In this document: positions 7,811 through 15,498 of the stretch, one piece after another
Layout of the letters: each line of letters begins with the position of its first letter
How positions within the stretch are numbered: position 1 is the stretch's first letter
Assembly: GCA_025765595.1 (NCBI GenBank)
Contig: JAIVFH010000518.1
Location: 1 to 16,305 of the forward strand
Length of the DNA: 16,305 bases
Direction: 5' to 3'
DNA from: Obelidium mucronatum
Taxonomy: Eukaryota; Chytridiomycota; Chytridiomycetes; Chytridiales; Chytriomycetaceae
Notes under the pieces: model-generated
Seen by the model: the letters and a program-made list of their open reading frames with translations, nothing else
Database searches by the model: none
What the model was told of the DNA's origin: nothing
Made by a program: the position numbers and the translations under genes

Positions 7811-8350
7811 GACAGACGCCCCCCTTGCACTGAAGATAACTTGGGCGTATCGATACACACCGCAGAAGAAGCCTCAAAACAAGCTCTATGGGCTAGTTGG
7901 AGCAAACTTGGCTGGATCAAACCTGGGATATCCCCTCACATCAATTACTCCGATCTTGATGTGCTTACAGTGCTACAAGAACTTCTTCCCAAATCTCTTC
8001 CTTTCGATGTTCTCCACGAAATCTGCCAATTCTTTTCGTCAAAATTCTGTCCTGATTGCAAGATTCTCCATGAAAAGAACGAGCAGTTGTTGCGTTGCTG
8101 GGTGTGTGGAAAAGAGTGCATCAGGGAGGACACTTTCTGTATCTCTTACTATGACGAAATGGCATGTCTGCCCTGTGAAGATAGTATGCGGCGTGGCGAT
8201 TGTGGGTGTTCAGCCTGTATTGGATATTCTATCGATGAACTCGAGCAGATGTATGTCGAAGAATTTGAGCCGTTGTCACGTTCGTATTACAACAAGAAGG
8301 AAGAGATTGGAAAAAAGAGGCAGTATAAAACGTTCAATAATAGAAAGTAA
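7811..8350 (+). CDS. Cys-rich putative zinc-binding protein, 5' end unresolved
   Basis: The frame is open from just after a TAA at 7808-7810 to the stop at 8350 and has no usable ATG for most of its length. About 180 residues are readable. The middle is LPFDVLHEICQFF (vaguely F-box-like). A Cys-rich region follows: CPDC, CWVCGKEC, TFC, CLPC and CGCSAC, i.e. twelve Cys in about 65 residues, which looks like two or more zinc sites of treble-clef or cross-brace type. The tail is Lys-rich. A neighbouring frame with ATGs at 7698 and 7743 (MNQSQDWHLVERRRRVQAKQ) runs into it. One extra C in the C6 run at 7819-7824 would join the two frames. An unrecognised intron is the alternative. Function unknown; the Cys pattern is the firm part. 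Confidence 0.65.
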   Translation, partial: DRRPPCTEDNLGVSIHTAEEASKQALWASWSKLGWIKPGISPHINYSDLDVLTVLQELLPKSLPFDVLHEICQFFSSKFCPDCKILHEKNEQLLRCWVCGKECIREDTFCISYYDEMACLPCEDSMRRGDCGCSACIGYSIDELEQMYVEEFEPLSRSYYNKKEEIGKKRQYKTFNNRK

Positions 8351-8456
8351 GATGGATACAGAGTGTGTGTGAGGGATAATTGCATGACATTTATTTGGCA
8401 TTAGTAAAGAATGAAGATATAGTGTAAAAAGAACGAAGCGAAGCTGGAAGAAATAA

Positions 8457-8927
8457 TCATCGTGTTTCGGAACGGCCCATTTTCATGGATCCTGTTGTTT
8501 GCGTTGCGGTTGAAAAAGATGATCCAGCAGACGCCAAAGACATTGGACGAGAGATGGCTAGTTCAGCTTCTGACGGATTTGTTTCATCCAGCGATATTAC
8601 ATTCGAAGCTTCTATTGCCGTAGCGGCGGCTTGAGGCGGTGTTGGATGGCTTATCCTGCCAAAGCTGAAGAAGGCACCCTTGCTGGCGTTGCGCACTGCT
8701 CCTCCGTTCGAGCTTGCGCCGTTTGATTGAAATGACAAGATTCCAGCATTCGCAGAAGACCGTTGCATTGGAGGCGACACCACTGCCGGATCATCCAGCC
8801 GAATGTTGGCACAGAGACCAACCCTCTGAAGTCCCCTGAGAAGCGTTGTCGGCGATGCGGGCTCATCTGGAAACAGCTTTCGTTTTATCTTTGCGCCAGT
8901 CTTGACTTCGAGGGATTGGCGCGGCAT
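8457..8927 (-). CDS. Small disordered protein with a cyclin-docking-like motif
   Basis: 156 residues starting at ATG 8927. The N-terminus is basic (KTGAKIKRKLFPDE), followed by a short amphipathic segment (TTLLRGLQRVGLCANIRLDD). The rest is Ser/Ala/Thr-rich and predicted disordered by composition. KRKLF matches the [RK]xLxF cyclin-docking consensus, and SP/TP sites follow (ASPTT, VSPPM, PTPPQ), the layout of a CDK substrate or inhibitor. That is inference from short motifs. It is convergent with the Cys-rich gene (106-base gap). A CACGTG palindrome lies about 42 bases upstream. No known family is recognised. Confidence 0.6.
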   Translation of the reverse strand: MPRQSLEVKTGAKIKRKLFPDEPASPTTLLRGLQRVGLCANIRLDDPAVVSPPMQRSSANAGILSFQSNGASSNGGAVRNASKGAFFSFGRISHPTPPQAAATAIEASNVISLDETNPSEAELAISRPMSLASAGSSFSTATQTTGSMKMGRSETR

Positions 8928-8968
8928 CGTTCGTTTAATTTGATGATGTTTTTTTTTGTAATTTAGAA

Positions 8969-8978
8969 GTCACGTGAC
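8969..8978. promoter_or_regulatory. GTCACGTGAC palindrome (E-box)
   Basis: A perfect 10-bp palindrome containing CACGTG, the core bound by Cbf1/Pho4/USF-type bHLH factors. It is 42 bases upstream of the 8927 start, a typical promoter position. Binding is inferred. Confidence 0.4.
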
Positions 8979-9091
8979 CAAGCGGCAAGTCGCTTGTAGG
9001 CTTGCTTCCAATCATGTTCTCATGCAGCTACCCAAGACAGCTTATACTACTCGCCTGCTTCCGACATTTTTAATAATTCAATGTATTGTAA

Positions 9092-9119
9092 AACTCTTGC
9101 AACATAACTCTTGCAACAT
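9092..9119. repeat. Two perfect 14-nt tandem copies
   Basis: AACTCTTGCAACAT occurs at 9092-9105 and again at 9106-9119 without mismatch. It ends on the last base of the stop codon of the next minus-strand gene, so it forms the first bases of that gene's 3' UTR. Confidence 0.9.
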
Positions 9120-10441
9120 CAACACGAAATTAGCTTGCGGATAAACTGAGACCACTCCTTTTGCGACTCAACACCATCCACTTGAATCAACCAGGAGACC
9201 AGCTCCTGTTGATCCAATACCTGTGCGTCTTCTTCCGCTACAGGAAATCCAGTAACCCTTACGACATTCAAACTGGCTTCAGCAACCACAGAATCGGGAC
9301 ACAACTCCAACATCTGGAGCGGCGCCTGACTGAACGTATCAACAGCAAGTCTTTTCATCAAACCAGCAGACTCTTCCATTTCACCGCCTTTCCCCTGAAA
9401 GATTCCAGAATACAAAAAGGGACCACTGAGACTCTGCACATTCTTCCCCTTCACCAACAACTCTTCCACAGTATCTCTTTTGACAGGGTACAAGAACAGA
9501 ATTCCATTGATTCCCACCAAAACATATTGAGACCAGTTGCTCACAGCTGAACCGGGCTTCTGAATTGTTTGCCGCACGATTCCATATTGAATCATGAGAG
9601 GACTTGTTGTCACTGCACCAGAACCTGCTGCTGTAGTGGGGCGGCATTCGATTTCAGTGTCGTTTGAATTGATACTTCTTTTTAACGTCGGAATTGTCAC
9701 GATCGAATCCGAATAATTGTTGATGAGGAAGGGTTTGGGACTTGGTGTTCTGAGCGACGCTAGTTCCGTGTCGTTTGACGATGTGCTGTGCTTAAGTGTG
9801 GGGATTGTGGCAATATCTTGGAGAGGTTCAAGCTCTGTATACTCATTCATCGAGTTTTCTGAGGACTCTGATGTTGGTGATTCAGGAAGACTTGCAGTTT
9901 GAGAGGTAGTTCCAAGGGATTGTTTTCGTGCACTTGATGATAAAGCTCGCTGTTCCATTGAAATTGCAGAAACTGTTGAATTGATTGTATTTGTGCTACT
10001 GAGAGGTGGTGTGTCTAAGCGCTGATGCGATGGTGGCCCCGTTCGAGAATGAGAAACGGACTCTTTTCGTGGAGGAATAATCGGGGGAGCTGGAGTACGA
10101 GCAATCGCAGCTAAATCTTTTTTGCTGGGAGGAGATGGGGGTCGCTTTGTTGGCGGTGAAATGGCATGAATTTGACTGAGTTGGCTTGGTGGTGCGGGGG
10201 GAAATGGTTTTGTGGAGGCAGTAACAGATGATTGTCGGGGAGGTGGAACAAAGACCTGCTTTTGCTGTGGTATCATTGATTTTGTTTCTGTTGTGACTTT
10301 TTGCTGCTGCCGCCTGTGCAGTGTGCTGATCCGTTTCAGTTCATGATATAAGTCCGTTGGGGAATACAGGTAATCATCAATCAACGACTCGAGACAGTAA
10401 GAAGAGGGTGATCCAATCTCAAGATGAGGAACCCGAGACAT
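9119..10441 (-). CDS. PH-like domain protein (family member 2)
   Basis: 440 residues, one exon. The N-terminus has ESLIDDYLYSPTDLYHELKR (18-37), the clearest form of the family motif. Residues 50-280 are disordered, rich in Ser/Pro/Thr, with Pro motifs (VPPPRQ, RPPSPPSKK, IIPPRK). A 17-residue segment is duplicated: TIPTLKHSTSSNDTEL (212-227) and TIPTLKRSINSNDTEI (249-264). The C-terminal domain (284-440) starts IQYGIVRQTI, has strands WSQYVLVGINGILFLYPVK, a GPF loop, LNVVRVTGF, and ends SWLIQVDG...QKEWSQFIRKL with the conserved Trp in the last helix. It has the outline of a PH fold (inferred). First of four consecutive same-strand paralogues, with 188 bases to the next. Likely a cortical or membrane adaptor; partner unknown. 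Confidence 0.8.
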   Translation of the reverse strand: MSRVPHLEIGSPSSYCLESLIDDYLYSPTDLYHELKRISTLHRRQQQKVTTETKSMIPQQKQVFVPPPRQSSVTASTKPFPPAPPSQLSQIHAISPPTKRPPSPPSKKDLAAIARTPAPPIIPPRKESVSHSRTGPPSHQRLDTPPLSSTNTINSTVSAISMEQRALSSSARKQSLGTTSQTASLPESPTSESSENSMNEYTELEPLQDIATIPTLKHSTSSNDTELASLRTPSPKPFLINNYSDSIVTIPTLKRSINSNDTEIECRPTTAAGSGAVTTSPLMIQYGIVRQTIQKPGSAVSNWSQYVLVGINGILFLYPVKRDTVEELLVKGKNVQSLSGPFLYSGIFQGKGGEMEESAGLMKRLAVDTFSQAPLQMLELCPDSVVAEASLNVVRVTGFPVAEEDAQVLDQQELVSWLIQVDGVESQKEWSQFIRKLISC

Positions 10442-10629
10442 TTAAAATTAGCTGCTATGTTTGTTTGAAAATTCTTGATTCTTTTTTCTGTGCAAGACGC
10501 GAAACTGAAAACAAATGAAATTTGATTGCGAAATTTCATAACATTTACTTAAGAAGAGATTTCGTCAGCAAGATAACAGCAATTAACTCAACAAATTAGG
10601 CATATATTAAAAAGTTAAAAGTATATAAG
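10442..10629. promoter_or_regulatory. AT-rich spacer between family members 2 and 3
   Basis: 188 AT-rich bases that must hold the promoter of member 2 and the 3' end of member 3. AGTTAAAAG occurs twice around 10611-10636. No clear TATA or CCAAT element stands out. Confidence 0.35.
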
Positions 10630-12321
10630 TTAAAAGGACACTGCCACCGATTCATTCAACCCAGCCAACAAGTTCCGCCATCCTTCCAACCCTTTCACAT
10701 CCTCCACCCACAAACTCCACTTCAAAATCTCACCCTTCACCCAAATACCGCTTTTTCGAACACACACGCCAGTCACATCCACAACCCGAACCCCACCATG
10801 ATTTGAAACAGTAACAGATCCATCTCCATCCCCAAGCCGCATCACTGCCACGGGAACTTTCTGCAACAAAACAGTATTCAAATTTCTTGTATCCGTTTCC
10901 GCAAAACAGCTTTCGCCAGCCGGACAACGAAAGTCACGGAGATCCAATCCTTTCAAGGAATACAACATCAACAACCCTTCAGGCGTGGCAACCAGTACAT
11001 AATCTTTATACACGGGTCGCATGGATGGGAACATCTTATTGAATAGCGTTCGTGGTGGGTGTTGGAAACATTTGATTACTCCACACTTGATTCCAGGTGT
11101 ACTTGCGGCCGTGGGTAGCGGACTTAATTTGGTTTGCTCCTCGAGTCCAGGCCGTGAAGTTATTATCATTTTTTGATTCTCGTTTCGTGGTGAGAAGGGG
11201 GCAGTTAGAGATGTAGTCCGCGTTTGGAATTTACGTGGTAAATTTGCAGTGCCACCAGAAGGAGAGAAGTTCATAAACGAGGAAAAAGCTGAAGTATTTG
11301 GTGGCGGCGGTGGCGGTGAATGTAGCGGTACCGGCGGCGGAGGAGGGGAGAACGGCGGAGGTGGTGGAAACTGAAACATTCCAGAGAGAAGTGGTGATTC
11401 AATGGATACATGAGCATCTCTTTCTTGAGGTGGAATAGGGGGTGGAGAAAATGCTGGTGGTAAAGGAAGAGGAGAACAAGGTGGCGATGGCGGTGGTGGC
11501 GGCGATGCTGTTTGATTCGACCCCGTTTTATAGTTTCCATACAGAGTAAACGCCCGCGAAGAATTCAAAGTCAAGTTTGCGCATGATTCTTGAAAGTGAT
11601 TCCGGAGATGAGTTCCCAGTCCACTACTGGCAACTGTTGATGAGCGAGACATTCCAAGATGATTCTCCCCGGTTCCACCACTACTGAAGGCGGTTTCCTG
11701 GCTGAGTTCTTCCACGGCTGCATCCATTTTATAAAGCCGACGAAGGCGAATAGATTGTGTCTTGACAATTGTTGGATTTATTGGTGACGAAGAAATCGAA
11801 AGGCTCCTACTCTGGAGCTGCAGATTACTTTGGTGTCCACCAGGAAACATCGACTTTGGTTTCTTCAGAATAGATTTCAAAGTTACAGGGGTCTGTGGTT
11901 TCGCGGGTGCTTCAGTTCCAAGAGCCAAGACAGGAGGAGGCTTGTTCACATCAATCGAAGTCAATATAACTGCATCGGGGCGATTTCGCCTCCTTGAGTC
12001 TTGCGGTAAAGGTGAATACTCAATAGAATTTGATCGAGGCAAGAGAGTATGACTGCTGCTATCGCTACTATGACTACTTCCAGTTGACGATCGACCAGAC
12101 TCACTGACGAGCATGTGTGTGATGTCACCCAACAAGTTATCCAGACGTTTTTGACATGAGTTGTTCCGTTCAAGTCTAAGATGTGCCGGTGTTTGAGTTT
12201 CGCTTAAGTTGTAGACATGACCGTAGAGTTGTAGAGCAGCTGGTGAGGTGAAATAGTCGCCCATCACTGTGTTGAGGGACTCGTAACTGGACGGTGCAGA
12301 TAGGTTGGGTTTTGTAGTCAT
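10630..12321 (-). CDS. PH-like domain protein with formin-like polyproline (family member 3)
   Basis: 563 residues, one exon. The N-terminus has ESLNTVMGDYFTSPAALQLY (14-33), then RLDNLLGDITHM (59-70), shared with member 4. LKSILKKPKSM (148-158) contains a SILK motif. Residues 274-342 are extremely Pro-rich, with runs of five or six prolines as in formin FH1 or WASP-type profilin/SH3 ligands. The C-terminal domain (410-563) starts CGVIKCFQHPPRTLFNKMFP, has YKDYVLVATPEGLLMLYSLK, GGVRVVDVTGV, and ends KWSLWVEDVKGLEGWRNLLAGL with the invariant Trp. It is closest to member 4, with which it shares GVI[KQ]CFQHP and the two upstream motifs. Inferred role: cytoskeletal or cortical scaffold. Confidence 0.82.
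   Translation of the reverse strand: MTTKPNLSAPSSYESLNTVMGDYFTSPAALQLYGHVYNLSETQTPAHLRLERNNSCQKRLDNLLGDITHMLVSESGRSSTGSSHSSDSSSHTLLPRSNSIEYSPLPQDSRRRNRPDAVILTSIDVNKPPPVLALGTEAPAKPQTPVTLKSILKKPKSMFPGGHQSNLQLQSRSLSISSSPINPTIVKTQSIRLRRLYKMDAAVEELSQETAFSSGGTGENHLGMSRSSTVASSGLGTHLRNHFQESCANLTLNSSRAFTLYGNYKTGSNQTASPPPPPSPPCSPLPLPPAFSPPPIPPQERDAHVSIESPLLSGMFQFPPPPPFSPPPPPVPLHSPPPPPPNTSAFSSFMNFSPSGGTANLPRKFQTRTTSLTAPFSPRNENQKMIITSRPGLEEQTKLSPLPTAASTPGIKCGVIKCFQHPPRTLFNKMFPSMRPVYKDYVLVATPEGLLMLYSLKGLDLRDFRCPAGESCFAETDTRNLNTVLLQKVPVAVMRLGDGDGSVTVSNHGGVRVVDVTGVCVRKSGIWVKGEILKWSLWVEDVKGLEGWRNLLAGLNESVAVSF
11296..11502 (-). other. Polyproline segment inside family member 3
   Basis: Codes for residues 274-342. 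The DNA is a strand-biased GGC/GGT/GGA array on the plus strand. Such arrays are prone to length variation and are the profilin/SH3-binding type. Confidence 0.75.
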
Positions 12322-12689
12322 TTCTTGATTAGTTGTTGATTATAGGGCCTTTTGGCTTTCCTCAATGGTTTAACAACCAAAAGATTTTTTCTCATGATGG
12401 CGTGCTGATTGGTTTGATTAAATACTTTTCGGCAGGTTTAGTGGTCGTTACTGCCCCCCTGCATTCACGTTGCGGACGAGCGGTTATATTAATAATTGCT
12501 TTGTACCTGTGGGAGGCAGCAGACTGCGGCAGGGTTCAGGTCCAACCTGAGAAATATTGAGTGCGGTTTACAACCATCAAAAAGACACCGAACAAAACAA
12601 AAAAACTGCCAAGATCATGCAAGATAAATTCAATTTAATAATTAAGTCGAGTTATTAGTGTGCTGGTTACGAAAAAATCCTTTTTTGCC
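12322..12689. promoter_or_regulatory. Spacer between members 3 and 4, with CCAAT box
   Basis: 368 bases with no supported gene. CCAATCAG on the minus strand (12405-12412), about 85 bases upstream of the 12321 start, fits a HAP/NF-Y site for member 3. The 3' end of member 4 also lies here. A GGTTCAGGTCC near 12533 resembles a tRNA B box but has no matching arms. Confidence 0.45.
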
Positions 12690-14285
12690 CTAGAATCGTT
12701 GCCCTTGGATCACTTGTTCCCACCTTTCCAAAGATTTGTAATCATCAAACCAAATACTCCATTTACCTATTCGTCCCTCTCCCCCGCCTTTACTTCTAAA
12801 TCTCACTCTATTCGTGGTTTTGGGAACAGAAACGATTGTCCCCGTCAGTGTCAATACTGATATGCCATCCACACGACCCACCACAACCCCCTCTAATTTC
12901 ATCATCCCAGCCAAACTCTTCTCCGAAACCGAATCATCATAGACGCCCTGAAACGGGCCGTTTGCTTTCCCAATCTCAAACTGTTCCTGCATGGTCGACC
13001 CAGGCTGTCGGGGATGAAGAGTCAAAACGCCTTGTATGGGGTCGTATGACAAGACCAGTTCTCGGAATACAGGATTCACTGGAAATAGTTTACTCAATAA
13101 TGCGTTTTGCGCCATTTTTGGGTGTTGGAAGCATTGGATGACACCAAAGTGTTTGCTTCTGGTAGGAGGTGGTGGAGGTTGGTGCTTTTGGAGGGTCGGG
13201 TACAGTGCAGATACTGCACGCCGTCGGGAAGGGTGCTGAAGAGACACCGATCGAGGTGGCGGAGGTAGAGGGTTATTTCGAATATGTTCCCTGCTTTCAA
13301 TTTGGGGCTTTGGGTGTATGTTGTTGTTGTATCTGTTGCCATCGGCTAATTTGTTGGAGTCATTGCGATATGATACATTGAAGGGCCCAGCTTGCGCTGA
13401 TATGTTGGTGGAGGAATGATATTGTCGTGGATTTGTTTGAAACGTTGAAGTTGGCCGCATACCGTCTCGAGCGGGTTTCCGAATTGCTCCCATTGAATTT
13501 GATCGTCTAGGCGGCGTGTCCATCATTTCTTCTTGGGGTTTAATTGATATAGAATCTTTGTATTCCTTTTCGGTATTTGATATTGAATTGAGTGGTTGGC
13601 GTTGAATAGGGCGAGAATCCATCGTCTGTTCACCATGCAGTGAAGCTGGTAAATATTGCTTCGCATTGAATACTTGAGATTTGGATTCAAGTGGAGCCTC
13701 GACACAGACGCGACCACCAATATGTCCACCAAAGGATTGACTTCGTGCCAGCATAGCGATACCAGCAGGTTCCTTGCTCGGAGATTTCATTGAATTCTGT
13801 CTGATAACGCTCATAGTCGATGGTGCGTTGACCGTATGGTCTTCCTCCCTTACTATTTGTGGGTATCGTGGACTAGTCGCAGGCCTTTGTTGTATCGGTT
13901 GTTCATGGACATATTTTTGATCAATATTCAAGACAGTTCTGGGCCGCTTGAGAATGGATTTAAGTTGCGGAGGTGGCGGCGGTAGTAGGGGAGTTTGGAG
14001 TGGAGTCACACTGTTGTCAACAGCTGACTCATTGGCTCCAATCATCTGTGTGATATCACCCAATAGATTATCAAAACGCATTTGACTGTAGCTTGACCGA
14101 ACTGGTCTGGTTCTACTTGTTGCTGCGGATGCAATTGTCGTGGCTTCATTGTCTTCTTTTTTGACAGGTTCTTGACGATAGAAAGTCTCTGATGATCGAA
14201 TGTACGCATCCATAATGCTGCTTGAAGACTCGAAGCGAGGCGGGGGAGGCGGAAGAGGTTCAGCCAACTGCCGGGCAACGCTCAT
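12690..14285 (-). CDS. PH-like domain protein (family member 4)
   Basis: 531 residues, one exon. N-terminus: PLPPPPPRFESSSSIMDAYI (10-29), the family motif; then RFDNLLGDITQM (70-81) and LKSILKRPRTV (108-118), each matching member 3. The middle is disordered, with several PPPP runs (LPPPPPQ, NPLPPPPRSVS, HQPPPPPTRSK). The C-terminal domain (379-531) begins HFGVIQCFQHPKMAQNALLS, continues with FRELVLSYDPIQGVLTLHP, a GPF loop, ISVLTLTG, and ends KWSIWFDDYKSLERWEQVI. NRVRF inside the domain fits the RVxF consensus for protein phosphatase 1, although it may be buried in a strand. A tandem paralogue of member 3; the pair probably arose by the most recent duplication in the cluster. Confidence 0.82.
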   Translation of the reverse strand: MSVARQLAEPLPPPPPRFESSSSIMDAYIRSSETFYRQEPVKKEDNEATTIASAATSRTRPVRSSYSQMRFDNLLGDITQMIGANESAVDNSVTPLQTPLLPPPPPQLKSILKRPRTVLNIDQKYVHEQPIQQRPATSPRYPQIVREEDHTVNAPSTMSVIRQNSMKSPSKEPAGIAMLARSQSFGGHIGGRVCVEAPLESKSQVFNAKQYLPASLHGEQTMDSRPIQRQPLNSISNTEKEYKDSISIKPQEEMMDTPPRRSNSMGAIRKPARDGMRPTSTFQTNPRQYHSSTNISAQAGPFNVSYRNDSNKLADGNRYNNNIHPKPQIESREHIRNNPLPPPPRSVSLQHPSRRRAVSALYPTLQKHQPPPPPTRSKHFGVIQCFQHPKMAQNALLSKLFPVNPVFRELVLSYDPIQGVLTLHPRQPGSTMQEQFEIGKANGPFQGVYDDSVSEKSLAGMMKLEGVVVGRVDGISVLTLTGTIVSVPKTTNRVRFRSKGGGEGRIGKWSIWFDDYKSLERWEQVIQGQRF

Positions 14286-14466
14286 CAGCCGGTTTTCAAT
14301 TTCGAGACTCCAAAATGGGATGGAATTTTTCTCTTCTCTAAAATTATTAATTCCTCTATAAATAAATTAAAATCAAATCAGGCAACGCGATAAACTTACA
14401 TTATACATACATATATTTAACTAAAAACAACGAACAAAGAAAGAAAAGAAAGAGAAATACTCGCTG
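14286..14466. promoter_or_regulatory. AT-rich spacer between members 4 and 5
   Basis: 181 bases, AT-rich, with a purine-rich GAAAGAAAAGAAAGAG tract near 14439-14456 and an alternating CATACATATAT run near 14405. It serves as the promoter of member 4 and the 3' end of member 5. Confidence 0.35.
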
Positions 14467-15498
14467 TCACTGGAGCAAATGTTTTACCAGCACGTACCAT
14501 CTATACATTGAATCAGCATCATCAAAATGAATCCACCAAACAACTTCTTCTTTTCTACCACCACTTTTTCCTCTTGTACCAATCATGAGTCTCTTCCGTT
14601 CAGATAAACCAGATACGCGCAAGATACACCGAGATACATCTAGAACTTCAATCAAAGTATGCTGACTCGTAAGCTGAAGAGCAGAAACGGCAGCATTCCC
14701 ACTCCCAAACAGACGGGCTGAGAATTCCACCATTGCATCGGCTTCTAATCCGCAAGGCGCAAAAGGACCATTTGGTGAATGTAAATGAAGATCTTCCGTT
14801 GCCAACGCCATGTCTTTGTCAAACTGATACAACAGAAGCAAGTTCTGCAGCGCGACAACAGCGAATCGAGTCCAACTTGCAGGATTCTCTGAGCGACCCA
14901 AAAAACCAGCAAATTGTCGGCGCTGAACTTGTATTTGCATGATCCCGTAGCGCAGAGCGTCAGCTTGCGGCAAGAGCGGGTTTGATGTGGCAGGTGCCAG
15001 TGTCACGTGAGTGTCTGTGTCTCCAATTACCGCCGAATCGCTGCCAGCACTGACGCTGTTTGCCTTCGCGCGCATAGTTTGCTTGAGCCGGGTCTTGCCA
15101 GGAATCGGCGGCGCCGCAAACTTTCCCGGCACGGAGCGCGAGCGCGTCAGCAGCGCGGCGCCGAGCGTCGGCGGCAGCGGGTCGCGCGGCGCCACGTCGG
15201 CGATCGTCGGCGCGGCGAACGGCAGATTCGGCATCGCCAGCGTGTCGCCGCTGACGGGCGTCGCCGTCAGCGGCAAGAGTCGGCGCGCGCCGCCGCCGGC
15301 GGATCCGGGGCTACGGTCGCCTGCGGACACCGGGCTGCGGTCTGCGGCGCCGGGACTGCGGCCGGCGCCCGCCTTGGCAGCCACGGGCGCAGACAGCGGC
15401 GCAACGCTCACGCTGAGGCGCCGCATCTCGCGATCAAAGGCGCCAGCGTCAAAGAAGACGTCGTCGTCGTCTGTGTCTGGCGTCTGGTGCGCATTCAT
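14467..15498 (-). CDS. PH-like domain protein with GC-rich 5' half (family member 5)
   Basis: 343 residues, one exon, the shortest of the five. The N-terminus DTDDDDVFFDAGAFDREMRR (8-27) is an acidic, aromatic version of the family motif. Residues 35-170 are Ala/Pro/Ser-rich, with RSP repeats (RSPGAADRSPVSAGDRSPGS, 47-66). The C-terminal domain (182-343) begins LRYGIMQIQVQRRQFAGFLG, has WTRFAVVALQNLLLLYQFDK, PNGPFAPCG, RCILRVSGL, and ends WWIHFDDADSMYRWYVLVKH with the conserved Trp. The codons of the N-terminal half are extremely GC-rich, while the PH-like part is near the window average: a sharp switch inside one gene. It starts about 140 bases downstream of the TDP1 stop. Confidence 0.8.
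   Translation of the reverse strand: MNAHQTPDTDDDDVFFDAGAFDREMRRLSVSVAPLSAPVAAKAGAGRSPGAADRSPVSAGDRSPGSAGGGARRLLPLTATPVSGDTLAMPNLPFAAPTIADVAPRDPLPPTLGAALLTRSRSVPGKFAAPPIPGKTRLKQTMRAKANSVSAGSDSAVIGDTDTHVTLAPATSNPLLPQADALRYGIMQIQVQRRQFAGFLGRSENPASWTRFAVVALQNLLLLYQFDKDMALATEDLHLHSPNGPFAPCGLEADAMVEFSARLFGSGNAAVSALQLTSQHTLIEVLDVSRCILRVSGLSERKRLMIGTRGKSGGRKEEVVWWIHFDDADSMYRWYVLVKHLLQ
15121..15420. other. GC-rich island inside family member 5
   Basis: 64 A/T in 300 bases (about 79% GC), against roughly 45% on both sides. It covers the Ala/Pro/Ser-rich middle of the protein, including the RSP repeats (15295-15360). Confidence 0.8.

Noticed and set aside
7674..8372. 232-codon plus-strand ORF over the Cys-rich gene
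   Set aside because: It has an ATG, but from about 7840 its text is the shifted shadow of the frame that carries the CxxC pairs. Only its first part may be genuine.
12490..12560. B-box-like GGTTCAGGTCC
   Set aside because: No paired T arm, acceptor stem or A box at the right distance.
15002..15011. CACGTG within family member 5
   Set aside because: Lies inside coding sequence; a chance match.
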